This document shows, piece by piece, positions 1 to 11,190 of a stretch of 64,000 bases of DNA. The DNA lies in contig WPIO01000002.1 of assembly GCA_009760855.2 (NCBI GenBank), forward strand, positions 12,934,001-12,998,000. The letters run 5' to 3'. The notes beneath the pieces are model-generated. The model saw only the letters and a list, made by a program, of their open reading frames with translations. It was not told where the DNA came from and searched no databases. Numbering within the stretch: the first letter of the stretch is position 1; the number at the start of each line of letters is the position of its first letter. The DNA is from Cristatella mucedo (Eukaryota; Bryozoa; Phylactolaemata; Cristatellidae). The position numbers were made by a program, and so were the translations under genes.

Positions 1-135
1 ATGTGGTCATATGGTTATAGGTCACTTTGGAACAGGACACGTGGACTTCGTCCAGATGCTATAGAGGATATGCTGACAAAGCCGATATTAAGTGTTAAGC
101 CTACTGTTCAATTTCCAAGTTTAATGTTCGAGCGG
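1..135 (-). mobile_element. L2/CR1-type LINE fragment
   Basis: On the minus strand this matches the segment between the reverse transcriptase and the C-terminal domain of the better-preserved LINE at 34608-36210 (the 'ctggttccaaagtgacct' region). It is short, decayed and non-coding. Confidence 0.5.
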
Positions 136-204
136 TGTAACTCCCCACCCATTGTTATTCCTGTATGTGAAAAGGATGCGTACAGTTTGGACATAACTCT
201 GCAA

Positions 205-430
205 CTATGCTAGTCTGTTGTAAGCTTCACAAATGCCATGCGATGCCACTTTTCATCAAACAACGCTGACTCTCGTCAAGCAGCATCTCCTATCAACTTC
301 AAGATTTTGTCGCGAAGTGTCATTTGTGTGCCTTCACTGTCTTGCTCAGATCTGCCTATCAAAAATACTTCCTAGCCAGGCTTCGTATTGTACCACCTGC
401 TCCTCTAACTCATACTAACCTAACGTGTGT
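205..430 (+). mobile_element. L2/CR1-type LINE C-terminal fragment
   Basis: It contains the signature stretch 'acttcaagattttgtcgc' and the following C-terminal segment seen in the other LINE copies, with many changes. A weak trace of SINE-2 follows at about 430-560. Confidence 0.45.
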
Positions 431-559
431 TTATAAAATACCCAAGAGCATTAGCAGGTATTACTCCCTCTTTGCATTGGGCGATTCATAATTGTCTGCG
501 CGTAACCCGAACCCACGACTTAAGTCGTGAAATGGGGACACCTTCCTCCAGGCTAAGAC

Positions 560-960
560 CCCCGAACCAACGTCAAATCCTTAGAAGACCGTGCCTTCAG
601 CTCCTATGCTCCCTAATTATGTCATTCGCTACAGAATGACATCGTGACATTTTCTGAGTTGACATTTTAAACCCCAACCGTTCCTCGTAGCCTTTTGTCC
701 GTCCATTTGATTTGCCTTTTCGTCCTGATAAGCATCGGCCATCACGAAGCGATTGAAACGATTCCTTTACAGCATCTGCTAAGTGCAAGAGATAAGGCAG
801 TTCTAGTTCTCTTAGGAGCCTATTTGAACGTCTTACATCTACGCATGTAACAAAGATTTATGTGTGGATTGACGTAGGTAACTTTATGGCGAACCCAGCA
901 AACCCACTGCTAGGCCAACGCTCGTGCGCTCAGGCTATGAATACAGGCCAGCGAAAGCAC
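560..960. other. no recognised feature
   Basis: Unique-looking sequence without a convincing ORF or repeat. The short minus-strand ORF around 597-788 shows no protein-like pattern. Confidence 0.5.
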
Positions 961-964
961 CCTG

Positions 965-1140
965 GGTCTTAGCCTATGGGTAAGGCGCTCACACTCCACG
1001 AATAAAGTAGTGAGTTCGAGTCCTGCAGGAGGCAATCCTTTATTTCCCACTTCGAGCAGGGTTATATGGTACAGGTTATAGGTTATAGCCAGTTAGGTTT
1101 TTCTGCCGCTACATAAACAAAGCTGTTTGATCATCAGCTA
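965..1140 (+). mobile_element. tRNA-derived SINE (family 2), decayed
   Basis: It has a box A-like 'gggtaaggcgctcac', a box B-like 'gagttcgagtcctgcagg', then 'caatcctttat', and ends near 'gctgtttgatcatcagcta'. This is the same order as the better copies at 44942-45115 and 58966-59135. Confidence 0.6.
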
Positions 1141-1760
1141 ATCTTTATTGTCGACGCAACTTGCTTATTGTGCTTATGACTGTAGCAGTACTCTGAAAAA
1201 TTAAGAATGTTTTTCACTCAGAAAATGCCAGTGTTCTTTTAATCAACATGCTCCCGTCAGCCTCGATAAGTTCATTGAACCAGGGTGTTTTGTATCAACC
1301 CGCACCGTTGGCAGGCAATTATTAACCGAATCAGAGTTGTTTGTCGGATTTCCTTCCACGGCAATATGAGAAGCCACTGAAATAGATTCAGTACTAGCTA
1401 TTTTAGCCTCCTTACTTTATAAGGAAGTCATCTGGTAATACCGTTGCAGTTGTTTGGGTGGAATACCAGTAATTTGAAGTTATAGTGAAACAACATATAT
1501 TGAGTTCTCAAGTCATCTTCACACAAGATTTCTTTAAAATGTTGATATTGTTTGCTTGGCTCATAATAACCCTGGTCACGAGAATTAATACTGTTTCCAA
1601 CATTATTTAACTCTTTTCATTTGAACTCATATAGCTAAAATAAAATTCCCAATTTTAAAAATGAAAATCAGCACAACCTTCAGTAACAGCATCTAACAAA
1701 TCGACTCGATCTAATTGATTTGTGACTCATCCTCTTCAAAATTTGCTTTATGATCTGACA
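1140..1760. other. no recognised feature
   Basis: AT-rich sequence with no ORF or repeat that I can identify. Confidence 0.5.
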
Positions 1761-1769
1761 GCAGCGTCT

Positions 1770-1950
1770 ATTAATGCCGTGCTGTTTGGGCCTGTGGTTG
1801 AGGTGCTCGCATCGACCAAGGTCAGGGTGAATGCAGTTGATAACCGAGGTCGTGGGCTCGAGCCCGTGGCTTATATAAAGCGCATGAATAGAGATTTGAT
1901 TATTTTGGGGCACTATACACAGAGTTATATTAATCTTAGTAACGCAATCA
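1770..1950 (+). mobile_element. tRNA-derived SINE (family 1)
   Basis: Body with 'ggttgaggtgctcgc' (box A) and 'gtcgtgggctcgagccc' (box B), then 'gcatgaatagagatttgat' and a 'ttttggggcactata' end. It matches copies at 4335, 11335, 11685, 38478 and 40825 and is one of the more diverged ones. Confidence 0.75.
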
Positions 1951-2119
1951 CATCAATCATGTTCTTATTCATCTACGTATATCCATTATCAGTTCGTTTG
2001 TTCAGCCCTGTCGTCCGGCAAGTAAAACTCTCTCAGCGACCTTGCTTGATGCACTGCTGATATTTGCACTTTGATGTCAACAAACTTTCTTCACTTAAAT
2101 TACTTAAACCCAACTTATA

Positions 2120-2560
2120 AAAGCTAATCCATAAAACTGAGGTCGGCCAGTGTATCTCTAGTAGCGTCGGCGCACAATCTGTGTGCCCTGTTCCAAAGTG
2201 GCCTTTCACTAAACGTCTACATCAGCTATTTAGTCAGCTCTGCTCAGCAATCTACCATTGAGCAGAAATTCCAGCCCGGTGAGACAGGCATGGCATATCT
2301 ACGGCTGTGTCATGCTTGTGTGACATCCCGCCACGACTTATGCAACTCAATTCGGGCCTGCTTAGTAAAGCCCTTACAACAGGGGCACAACTCTGGAGCT
2401 AGACCCGAGCCACTGCTACTCGTCGGCTGGAGCCTGCTGAGGTCATAGGCAGGCCCAACCTGTCGCACGATCTTCGTATTGCTTGATTCGCAGAAAAGGG
2501 CGGGCGCATTCTCGTGCGCTGTCCTGATAATTAATTCTCGCATCGTAGTTCCAATTGACA
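2120..2560 (+). mobile_element. decayed L2/CR1-type LINE fragment
   Basis: The stretch 'ctgttccaaagtggcct', followed by 'gtgacatcccgccacgactt' and 'tgcaactcaattcggg', follows the order of the LINE region coding for the FQSDL and VTSRLDFCNS motifs. It is broken by stops and indels. Confidence 0.55.
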
Positions 2561-2589
2561 TAATTCCTATCGATATGCTAAGATGAGGT

Positions 2590-2740
2590 GCGCGCTGGTC
2601 ACGTGCAGGTGTCCAGGTACGGCGAAGTGTAATGGTGTAAGTGGAGTGTAATGGAAATGGTGTAAGTGAATGTTAGTAAATGGAGTAAGTGAATGTTGGT
2701 AAATGTAAGTAAATGATGTAATTGAAGTGTAATGTAAATA
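2590..2740 (+). repeat. irregular gtaagtgaatg/gtgtaatg repeats
   Basis: Short imperfect tandem units resembling 'gtgtaatggtgtaagtg' and 'gtaagtgaatgttagtaaatg' run up to the LINE tail that follows. Confidence 0.5.
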
Positions 2741-2824
2741 AAAAATGTTTAGCGCCTAGAAAGAGATTGAGTTCTCTGAGGGCGCTTTATCAAGTGCATT
2801 ATTGTTATTATTATTATTATTATA
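2740..2824 (+). mobile_element. solo LINE 3' end with ATT tail
   Basis: The conserved L2-like 3' terminus 'agcgcctagaaagagattga' leads to 'gagggcgctttatcaagtgc' and a (TTA)n tail, without upstream coding sequence. It is an extremely 5'-truncated insertion. Similar solo tails lie at 38640, 41635 and 53215. Confidence 0.8.
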
Positions 2825-2864
2825 AGTGCATGTGTCTAGGTACCGCAGAGAGTGAAATGGTTTC

Positions 2865-2943
2865 TTACACACACACACACACACGCACGCACGCACGCAC
2901 ACACGCGCACACACACACATGCTCACACACACGCACGCACACA
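2865..2943 (+). repeat. (AC)n/(ACGC)n microsatellite
   Basis: About 80 bp of CA dinucleotides mixed with CACG units. ORFs called across it are artefacts. Confidence 0.95.
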
Positions 2944-3060
2944 ACGTGGCTGCTTCACGTACAAGCAGAGGCGCCTAATGCTATCTATGGCTTCGTCATC
3001 AAAGCACCGAGGCTTGGAGGAGGAGTTAGCTTTTATAGCACTTGCGGATCACGCGAGCTA

Positions 3061-3096
3061 TTTATTTGCTATATATACGCGCGTGTATTGTTTATT
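3061..3096 (-). terminator. candidate polyadenylation signals of gene 1
   Basis: Two minus-strand AATAAA hexamers lie at 3096-3091 and 3066-3061, about 280-315 nt downstream of the gene 1 stop codon. The distance suits a short 3' UTR. Cleavage there is inferred. Confidence 0.45.
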
Positions 3097-3377
3097 GGTA
3101 ATGACTTTCATTTTGTGCCTTATCAAGGTTAGCCCACAGACGTACTGATAAAAGAGTCTACTGGACTTCACCAAGAGAGGTCATATTCAACGTTGCCTCT
3201 GACTGTAATGAACGATCGATACTCAGCTCGAGACTTGTTTATGTTTACGTCGAGCGAGCAGCGCGCGCGGTGCGGCGGGGCGGCGTCGTCGTCGTCGGGC
3301 GACGCTTGTACGATCTCCTAGCGCGCCGCCGCCGCCGCCGATGGCAGAGCGCTAAACGACCGAGCGTTCGCTGTCGT

Positions 3378-3457
3378 CTACTTTCCAATGGAAATGCCGA
3401 GCTGCTGCAATTTTAGCAGGTTCTGACGAATCTTCTCGTCGGCGTACAGGTCGTAGC
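3378..3457 (-). CDS. gene 1 exon 4 (C terminus)
   Basis: The acceptor 'cgcctctgctttcag' is strong. Two bases complete a serine codon, followed by 25 residues ending LGISIGK and TAG. A short helical, charged tail follows the cysteine domain. The terminal Gly-Lys is a possible amidation signal. Confidence 0.8.
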
Positions 3458-6272
3458 CTGAAAGCAGAGGCGGAGAGAGCCGGTAGCCGAGCCGGCATCC
3501 GCTGAGGCTTCCGAGTGCGGCGCCTCGATTCGGTTGCCTCGCGGCGGCTGACGGCGCGTCGCGCGGCGGCGGCAAAATACGCGCGCGCGCCATCAGCCGG
3601 CGCCAAGCTGGCGCCGAGTCGTCGCGCCAGCGGACCAACTCACTGACGCAGTGACCGTCCGGTGTCTCGTAGTAGTCCTCGCAGCATTTAATCTTATTGG
3701 GCGGGCATGGGTCGTAGATGGTCACCGGAAAGGATTCGATGTGCGTCTGCAAGTCCTCGCTGCGTAAACGTAAGGAAAAGGCGCTCGCCAAAGCATTCGC
3801 CGCCGTCCGTCCGTCTCGACGGCTTCGCTCGCGAGGCGGAAGAGGCGCACCGGGGCGGCTCGAGCGGGCGCGCGCGCGCGCGCGGGCCGCGAGCTAGCTG
3901 GAGCTACCTGTAGCGGATCGTATAGGTGGTGCAGCGCGTCGCTCCCAGAGCTCCGCACTTGACGTAGCCGGTGGCTTCCTTGTGAGTGGCGAGAACGCGC
4001 GTGTACGTGATCTTCGTGCGGTACTCGGTCCGGCCCTTGGCAATGTTCGGGTCCGCGCAGCAGAAGTGGTCGCTGCAACGAGCGCGGCGCGCGCGCGGCG
4101 GCGCGCTCGCATCGGCGAGGGAGCAGACGTGCGATCGACGACGATGAGCGATCGGCGCAGGGCAACCGGCGTAATGCAGGGTACTTGCCGCCCGTGCTCT
4201 GCTGCCAGCCCTGTCTTCCTCGTCTCGCGGGCGGCGGCAGCCCGGCGCTGTCGAGCCAGCTAGCTGCAGCCGCGGCGGCACAGGAGCGCTGCCTTCTAAT
4301 CGCTCGTAATGACCGTACGAACGTTTGAGGAACAAAGCTTGTTTGGCCCAGCGGTTAAGGTGCTCACTCCGATCAAGGTCAAGGTGAATGTATTACACGA
4401 TTGGGCTCGAGCCCCGCGGCGTTTGTGAAGAGCCTAAATAAAGGTTCGCTTCTCTTACGGCGATGTACAAATGAATTATATATCAATATTATATGTTTTC
4501 GAGCCCCTTTGTTAGCGAGGAATTGCGACTACCCTTCTGTGGAGTGGCAGCTGCGTAGGGTTACTCTACTCACGTCACCCTTCGGCGGTGCGAGTGCCGG
4601 TGGTCAGGATCCCGCGAGGTTAAGGCGCGACGATGCCGACGAACAATGAGTAACGGAGAAGGCGCTTATGCGCCGGCGAGAATGGATACCAAGACGAGGC
4701 ATTTACAAACGGCCTATTTTCACGCGGTCGTATTACGCGGTTCTGCTTGGTTTATGGGCGATGCGCTAACTGTTGAGATTTGAATGAAGGAATTTTATAC
4801 ATTTTTCACTCGGTTCACTTTTGAGTGCTAGCTACATTTGACTTTTGCGGTCGTGGTTGCTGCCGTGCATGGCCCCCAGGTCCCAGTTTCGCGAGGTGGT
4901 TTCTAAGCAGCTGAGTGAGTATTTAGGATTAATTGCACGGTGATGCCCCCGTCCCGAATATGATATGGCGCGGAATTATGGATCATTTCAGTCAGCATGG
5001 GGACGCAAGACCTGTCTCCGGCCTTCACGATTGCCTTGACGGAACGGTTAGTCAACTGGACAAGAATGAATAGAGGCACATGGCAGGCTTTTGATCTTTA
5101 ATCGGGTTAGCTTCGAATGACGAGTCGTCTGGCCAAAGCGACTCTTATAAGCCACGAGAGGCGTTTTAAACTCTAAGATCTCAGTAAAATTTACGTACTT
5201 TCTAAATAAACATCGCATGCTTAATCACGGATTAACAACTGCACAGTCGGATGTCCTAGACCTTCGTTTATCTTATTTAGGCCGGCAAATTTTAAGGACT
5301 TTTAATTTTTTTAATTTTTAGAAGATAGCTAAAATTCAAGTACGCTTCGCCGAAAGGCGTGAGCCGCCACACGAGCGTCGCGCTCGCGCGCGGAGTAGCA
5401 ACGAGTGTGCTAGCTCACGTCGTCGTGCAGATGACAATGACTGACGATGCCCAACGATGAAAGAGCCATAAAAAGGGAGCGTCGTTGTCTTTAAATAGAG
5501 TCAGAGGTCAGCACAGAACTTGGAGCCACACCGGATGTCACCAAATAGTCGCCCGATACTTGGCGGCAGCAAAAGGCTTTTAAAAATCGCCCAGATAACT
5601 GCGACTTACACAGATTCAAAACCAGCTAGCGGAGACAATCTTCAGAGGAGGCTAATCGAGAGCTGAATCACGAAAAATCGAGATTTTGCCGCAAGTGGAG
5701 CTGGCACCAGTCTCAGAACCCGTCTGCACAACTGCTGAAGTGAGAGAACGAGTTCCTGAATGACCAAACTGAGACTGCGAGATGCCACTGGACTAAGTGA
5801 TAATGAAGAGTTGTACCAAAACTAATTTATATAACATTACAGCAGATCTGCAGATGCCAGTCATAGCTGCTGTAGAGCAACACAATCTCCGCGGATATCA
5901 AAGGGATTGACACGAAAGAAACGAAATAGCGTCACTTTCATCCTCGCGAATTGAGCCTGGGACCTCCGATCGCGGAGAGACCAGCCTTCTTGCCGCCATT
6001 CGTCTTTCATGTAGGGCCGCCAGATCGCTGCCCGCCCGACGAATCTGGCGAGCGCTAGCGTTTCAAGATAAAAAGTAAGCACTCGCTGCTCACGGGAAGC
6101 CATCAGAAGGCAAGCTCGTGAAGCACTAGGCGACGATAGCACGCGCGAATCGACGCTCTTGCACGAGCAGGCGCGGCAGCGAGCGAATGCCATGCGCATG
6201 CGCAGCGCTCGCGGCAGCGAGCGCGAGTTTCGGCCGTCCGCTCACGGCAAAAACGCAAGCGAGACCGCTGCG

Positions 6273-6340
<68 letters not shown>

Positions 6341-6847
6341 GAGGGAGCTACGCACGCCCGCCTGCACGGGGGCGGAGCGGGAGACCGGGGTGGGGCGGCG
6401 TACGAGAGGCTTGGCTCGAGCCGCCCGGGACGACGCTCGCACTCCCGCGTCGGCCCCTCTCTGGACACCCGGTGGCCGCCACGAAGGGGCCGCCGAGCTT
6501 TGAGAGCGGCTCCACGGGAACTTCTCTGGCCGTGCGCCTTCGGCGTGCGCCTCGGCGCAACACCGCCAAGGGAAACTGCAAGTCTTCCATATTTCTTAGA
6601 TGAGGCAGAAAAGGTTGCCGGGCCTTCGTCGCGAAGATTTTTAGGCTCTCTCTTTTTCTTAGATGTGGCCATTAGTTGTTCAAGCGGCCACCCTACCGTT
6701 ACGGAGAGGAGAAATCGGAGGCATGGCACACGTGGCTCAGCTTGCAGCGTCCGGTCTGTCTTCTATAGGGGAAGCCACCAGACGTGAGGCTAGCTAGCTA
6801 GCATTCCGCTAGAAGCCCAAATTGGGCGCTGCCACACGAGCGCTTAA

Positions 6848-6937
<90 letters not shown>

Positions 6938-9900
6938 CGAGAGAGAGAGAGCGAGAGAGAGAGAGAGCGAGAGAGAGAGAGAGAGGCTCTATAGAAGGCA
7001 TTTGGAGCTTCCTCCCTCTCGTCGGGAATGTCGACGCATTTGGTTTTACTGTCCAATTTATCTTGATCAGTGGGTTGACCCGATGATGCTAACCGAGACA
7101 GTCATCCAAGGATAGTGACAATCGGTCGTGGTTCGCTGTCACTACTCAAGCCCGACGCAGCAGCGCGGTCCGATGATCCACAACGGACATTCAATAAGCG
7201 GTAAGAGTCGCCTGTTTAGTTCTCTGTGTCTCGGCTTCCTGTAGACGACCGAAATTGCTTCATAAAAACGTGAGCACGGCCGGTCAATAATATAATATTG
7301 CTTAGTTATCGTACTGCTTAATTAAGGACAATGCCTCCCGAAGATATCACAGTCACTCAGCTGCTGTGACTAAATTTGGTGCATTTGGAACAAAGAAAGT
7401 CGGCTTGCTAAGCAAGAAAGAGGAAAAAATACAAGCTGATTTAAGAGCCTCTTTTGTATAGCGACAACGGATCTTGTACGGCTATCACCACCGCTTGCAG
7501 CGGCGATAAAGGATCACCCACAGCAGGTTTTGAACCCACGACGTCGGAACCGAGGCCGAGATAGAAAATGACCTGTATAACATTACACAGCTTAGCAGCC
7601 TCATTTTTACAGCAGCAGGAGAACTTTGACGGGTATCGCCGCCACTTGAAATTAGCAATAAAGGATCGCCCACTGCAGGATTCGAACTCATGACCTCGAT
7701 CGTGAAGAGCGAGCACCTTACATCCTGAGCTATCACGACCCATTTCTACCTGAAACAACTCATTGCGATGGATCTTTAGCTAAGTGCAACGAATTCATTA
7801 AAAAGTGATGGCACGAGATTCGCGTGATCTTTCAGTTGATTGTGTGGATGCTCTTCGATCTATAGAGGATCAGTTTATTTTATAGTGAACGTTACAGTTC
7901 ACCAACTGTCAAAGAGCTTGTCTCGGGCAAAGGCGCTAGCGACGTTTTGCGTCTGGCCAAAGTGTTCGCTCGGCTGCTACCGCGGCGGTCGGGAACCAAA
8001 GGGAAACCACCTAAGATGACACTAATTGGCGACGGTACTAGTCAACGCTGGCGTTCTCCAGCAGCCAGACTATGGCGGCACTTGCTGGCAGTTTGTAAAT
8101 TGCTAGCACGAGGAATTGGATACGTCAAGACCGCGGTCTATATTGTGTGTGGACAACAAATCTAAAGAGACAGCTTGAAGAGTGCGTCGCTCTGGCTTGT
8201 GCTGCTCGCATGCGTAGCCCCCCCTCCCCTCTCTGGCTTGGCAATGCACCGCTTGACATCAGCAGCAGCAGCGCGGGCCCTATCACTACGGTGTAGGTAC
8301 GGTGTATCACTACGCTGTGACATTCTCGGTGCTTTTCTACTGTCGGAGCCTGAGAGCCTGAGCGTGTCCGTCACAGCATCCGCGACTCGTTAGCTCCGAG
8401 CTCCGAGACGCCAGCTTCGTCCGTATGCGCGTCGCTCGTCCGCGTGGGCTTGCACTGTCCGCGGCAGAGGACTCGATGAGCTCGTCGCGAGCCCGCTGAC
8501 TGAGAGCTCGTCGCGAGTCCGCTGGCTAAGCGCTCGTGACAATAGCATCTAATGCGCGCATCCGGCTCGCCGTGCCTAGCAGCTCTCCAGCAGTCCCGCC
8601 TTCCATAGCTCTTACGGGTCCCGTACGCTTCGCACGCTGTCCAATCTGATCAACGCCGGGTTAGATAACAGGGGACGGCTACCACCGATAGAGACCGGTC
8701 GGCGTCTCCGACAATAGCGTCGGTCGGAGCGCGTAATTGAGACCAATTGTTCAAGCAATATAAAGAGTGCTGTGAAAGAGAAGCCACAAACGGGACGAGG
8801 TAGTTTCCGAAGCAGGCCTCGATCTCGGCTAGCGGTGCTACTGCACATCAGTAATTTCATTTGAAATAAGCCAGGCGAACGTAATCGATACCTTTACTGC
8901 CCACCCACGTGCTTCTCCAGAGTCGCGCCGATGGTAGCGGCTAATGGTGGCAGTTTCTGGATGGGGTTTAAATATCAATTTCGCGCCAGCTGTCGATTGC
9001 AAAACGACTTTAGTCAGTAAAAAAAAATCTAGCACACCTGCCCCGAGTGCGCTGGTTGGCAGGCAATTGAAGCCCCGTTCGTCTCGTGCTGACAACATAG
9101 TATACTTTTACGCCTCAGTATATAAATTTTGCAGGCACTGGTTTATCATCAGTCGCCTTCTCGAGCGCGACCAGGCTGACATTTGCATCGAGACCAGCAC
9201 AGTTCATTACTTAACTTTAAAAAATGTGTACCTCTTGTGTTTCCCTTGATGGATACGGTTTTCAACTTGCCTAACTGGCGTAGTTAAGCTGCCGCGTTAG
9301 ATCTGAAGGACTATCAAATTTCTCGCATGCTAACTTAATTTAGCAATGCATCACAGCCCCGGGCGCAGCCGGAAACTCATCTAACCGTATGCAGAGCTAA
9401 GCTTTGACCTCACCCAAGCCAGCCATTTAAGCAGGATGGTTTTCCGTTTTCCGCGTTGGCACTCGGCTTGAAATGTGATGACGTAGCATCTCGGCAGTCC
9501 GGCTAGTCGCGTTCTTGCGGACAGCAAACTCTACCTACTCAGTCAACGCTTAGCTGAAGTTCATACTAGAAGCGCCTCCTGAAACTTAATTGCTCGCCCG
9601 TGTCGTATTTTTGTATTTAAAGTCTGCTCGCGCACTGTGATATTGAGTATGTGCTAATTCGAGATGTCAAAAACGCCCGACCAACTAACCGTCCACTGGA
9701 ACGTGCCGACGCAGCTCGGAGCGAGGCCCAACGAACTAGCTAGCTCAAGTCTCGCCTTCTGCGAGGTCACGAACAAGATTATGCAAGTAAAAACTTGAAT
9801 GGTTTATAGAAAATGCGAGCACTTTGTTGCCGATATTCTGGTTCGACTCTCGCAATTTCCGGTGCACCAGAAAGTACCGTCGGTGAATTGAGCCGTCGAC

Positions 9901-10283
9901 GCCAATTTCTTAGGGCCGAGGGCGCGGCAGTCGCTTAATGACTATAGGGAGACCGGATGACCGGATATGGTGTTTGGAATCGTTGCTGAGCAGCAGACTG
10001 GTCCCGCATCGTCCCCATAGGCGTCGCTCGCTCGCGCGTGCATCGGTCTCAGCGCGCGCGCTACCCAGAGAATCGCCTGCTCTGGCGCGGTCACGAGTTC
10101 CATTGTCCGCGGCACCGACCCGATCGGCGCTCGGCCACTTTGGGCGCCACGCGTGCGCTCGCGCGCACATGCTTACGTCGAGCCGTCCTGTCTTTTTTCA
10201 ACGGCCTCCTCCTGCACCGCTTGCGCCTTCGTGACGCCTGCGACGCACAGCCCGGCAAGGCAGACGACCAGTGCGAGTTGCAT
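3378..10283 (-). CDS. gene 1: secreted EMI-like cysteine-rich protein, four exons, 155 aa
   Basis: Reading minus-strand exons 10283-10177, 4072-3908, 3759-3644 and 3457-3378 gives 468 nt, or 155 residues and a stop. Each join uses GT-AG sites and the phases (2, 2, 1) fit. Residues 1-20 form a signal peptide (MQLALVVCLAGLCVAGVTKA), so the product should be secreted. A dibasic KR sits at 30-31. The mature part has eight cysteines at 40, 41, 75, 83, 109, 116, 117 and 128, including a GYxxCGxLGxTxC motif and a CPxxxxKCC...GxC end. The C terminus is ISIGK, which could be trimmed and amidated. Layout and spacing are shared with gene 2 (18593-26468), which is strong evidence that both are real. The cysteine/tyrosine pattern resembles the EMI module at the start of Draper/MEGF/Nimrod proteins, but EGF repeats are absent. 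The receptor or role is unknown. The 6.1-kb first intron holds a SINE-1 copy, GA tracts and two SINE-2 copies. Confidence 0.82.
3644..3759 (-). CDS. gene 1 exon 3 (CP...KCC...GHC block)
   Basis: The acceptor is 'ccttacgtttacgcag' and the donor is A|GTGAGT. It is 116 nt, phase 2 in and phase 1 out. It encodes the last four cysteines (CPPNKIKCCEDYYETPDGHC), aligned without gaps up to KCC with gene 2 exon 3. Confidence 0.85.
3908..4072 (-). CDS. gene 1 exon 2 (first half of the EMI-like domain)
   Basis: The acceptor is 'gctcgttgcag' just before 4072 and the donor is CAG|GTAGCT after 3908. It is 165 nt, phase 2 in and phase 2 out. It encodes the CC pair, tyrosine-rich beta-like strands and the GYVKCGALGATRC block that is matched in gene 2 exon 2. 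Confidence 0.82.
4335..4500 (+). mobile_element. tRNA-derived SINE (family 1)
   Basis: 'ttggcccagcggttaaggtg' (box A) and 'gattgggctcgagcccc' (box B), then 'agcctaaataaaggttcgct' and an end at 'atgaattatat'. It sits in intron 1 of gene 1, antisense to it. Confidence 0.75.
4500..6270. other. intron 1 of gene 1, no recognised element
   Basis: Intronic sequence with a CpG-rich patch at 5340-5420 and another from about 6100. No exon of the gene 1 family and no LINE was recognised here. Confidence 0.5.
6275..6346 (+). repeat. (GA)n microsatellite
   Basis: About 70 bp of nearly pure GA, with the Glu/Arg or Ser/Leu repeat ORFs that such tracts create. It lies inside intron 1 of gene 1. Confidence 0.95.
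6850..6986 (+). repeat. (GA)n/(GAGC)n microsatellite
   Basis: About 135 bp of GA, pure at first and then with regular GAGC interruptions. It is in intron 1 of gene 1, purine-rich on the strand opposite to transcription. Confidence 0.95.
7434..7580 (-). mobile_element. tRNA-derived SINE (family 2)
   Basis: On the minus strand there is a box B-like 'gtgggttcaaaacctgctg', then 'gtgatcctttatcgccgctg', and an end at 'aaatcagct'. It is one of two copies side by side. Confidence 0.75.
7585..7750 (-). mobile_element. tRNA-derived SINE (family 2), second copy
   Basis: On the minus strand: 'gctcaggatgtaaggtgctc' (box A), 'tcatgagttcgaatcctgc' (box B), then 'gggcgatcctttat'. It lies directly beside the previous copy in the same orientation, but the two differ clearly, so they are separate insertions or an old duplication. 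Confidence 0.75.
8150..10100. other. intron 1 of gene 1, CpG-rich patches
   Basis: CpG-rich stretches at 8160-8900 and from 9890 on. The open frame at 8175-8393 looks like a signal peptide but begins with TTG after an in-frame stop and has no ATG. No other feature was recognised. Confidence 0.4.
10177..10283 (-). CDS. gene 1 exon 1 (signal peptide)
   Basis: It starts at ATG 10283 and codes 35 full residues: signal peptide, acidic linker and KR site. It ends in phase 2 before the donor GTAAGC (10176-10171). At 107 nt it is easily missed by ORF callers. Confidence 0.8.
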
Positions 10284-10320
10284 TCTTGAAGAAATGGCGC
10301 GTCGTGGCAGTGACGTGGGC

Positions 10321-10332
10321 TTTAATTAATAG
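10321..10332 (-). promoter_or_regulatory. candidate core promoter box of gene 1
   Basis: The minus-strand sequence CTATTAATTAAA lies about 40-50 nt upstream of the gene 1 ATG. Gene 2 has CTATTAATTTG about 75-85 nt upstream of its ATG. A shared TATA-like box in two paralogues is suggestive. The transcription start is not known. Confidence 0.4.
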
Positions 10333-10472
10333 GACCGTCATGGGAAGCGGCGCGTGGCGCGATAAAGGCAGCTGCGGGCGGGTGCATCGGTGCAGCCCGA
10401 CGAGCAGCCGCGGCGGCGGCGGCGGCGTCGTGCTGCAGCAGAACTCGCAGCGATGGCGACCGAAAGGCGTTG

Positions 10473-10474
10473 CT

Positions 10475-10563
<89 letters not shown>
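10473..10563 (-). repeat. (CCG)n, i.e. (CGG)n on the gene 1 sense strand
   Basis: About 30 uninterrupted CCG triplets lie about 190-280 nt upstream of the gene 1 start codon, in its promoter or 5' UTR zone. Poly-Pro, poly-Arg and poly-Ala ORFs across it are artefacts. Confidence 0.97.
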
Positions 10564-10567
<4 letters not shown>

Positions 10568-10839
10568 ATCGAAAGAGTCGCAGAGTGACTCCGAACATCG
10601 CCCCACCAGCAGCCACCCGCGACGGGTCGTGACGTCGACCCGTTGGCGAAGCCCCGAGTTAAACGACGCGACTTAATTCCGAGAGCTCGTCGGCTGACGC
10701 GAACCGCTGCAGCCGGCGTCGGCCGGCGTCAAGTGCGAGCGCCCGTGTCCTTACAGGGCGGATGGATCGAGCGTCGAGAATTGATTCTCACCGACCTGCG
10801 CTGGCTTGCCATTATTAAGCAGCTTATAGACTGCAAGGT

Positions 10840-11190
10840 TATTTTAATGATTTCTAGTTCATTTCATTCTCTTGCTCCACCACATCAATTCAAGCTGATT
10901 CCCAAGTAGCCTAGGCATCGCACTAGTATCGCTCTTTCGACTCGTGCTATTGACAACCACAAATCCTATGGCGATTGTGCGTACAGTGCGTATGCTCCCA
11001 CAGCCTGGAGCTCCCTAAAAACCAAAGTCAAAACTGCACCTGACTCAACGGCTCTCAAAAACCAGGTTAATTTCACATGTTCCTTGCAGAGCTCGCGATG
11101 TCGGTGCGAGCGAACCTCTCTTTGCATGCACCGCACTGCAGTCGGACCCGTTCTCACTAACGATTGACATGCTTTCTTTCCAACTTAGGT
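10840..11190 (+). mobile_element. LINE C-terminal fragment (L2/CR1 type)
   Basis: The order 'tcattctcttgctccaccac', 'gtatgctcccacagcctgga', 'gctccctaaa' matches the HSMAPAYLSD...YAPTAWNSLP end of the intact LINE. There are stops and indels throughout. Confidence 0.65.

Noticed and set aside
2722-3148. ORFs over the CA repeat
   Set aside because: Thr/His and Cys/Val runs from the microsatellite joined to a LINE tail.
3352-4335. Long overlapping ORFs read as single-exon genes
   Set aside because: They run past the donor and acceptor sites of gene 1. Only the spliced parts agree with gene 2; the extensions are Arg/Ala-rich intron translation.
8175-8393. Signal-peptide-like ORF (LWLVLLACVAPPPLSGLA)
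   Set aside because: It has no ATG, an in-frame stop just upstream, and no match to exon 1 of genes 1 and 2. It lies inside intron 1 of gene 1.
10198-10676. Poly-Gly, poly-Arg, poly-Ala and poly-Pro ORFs
   Set aside because: Frames of the CCG repeat. The real coding exon here is the short 10283-10177.
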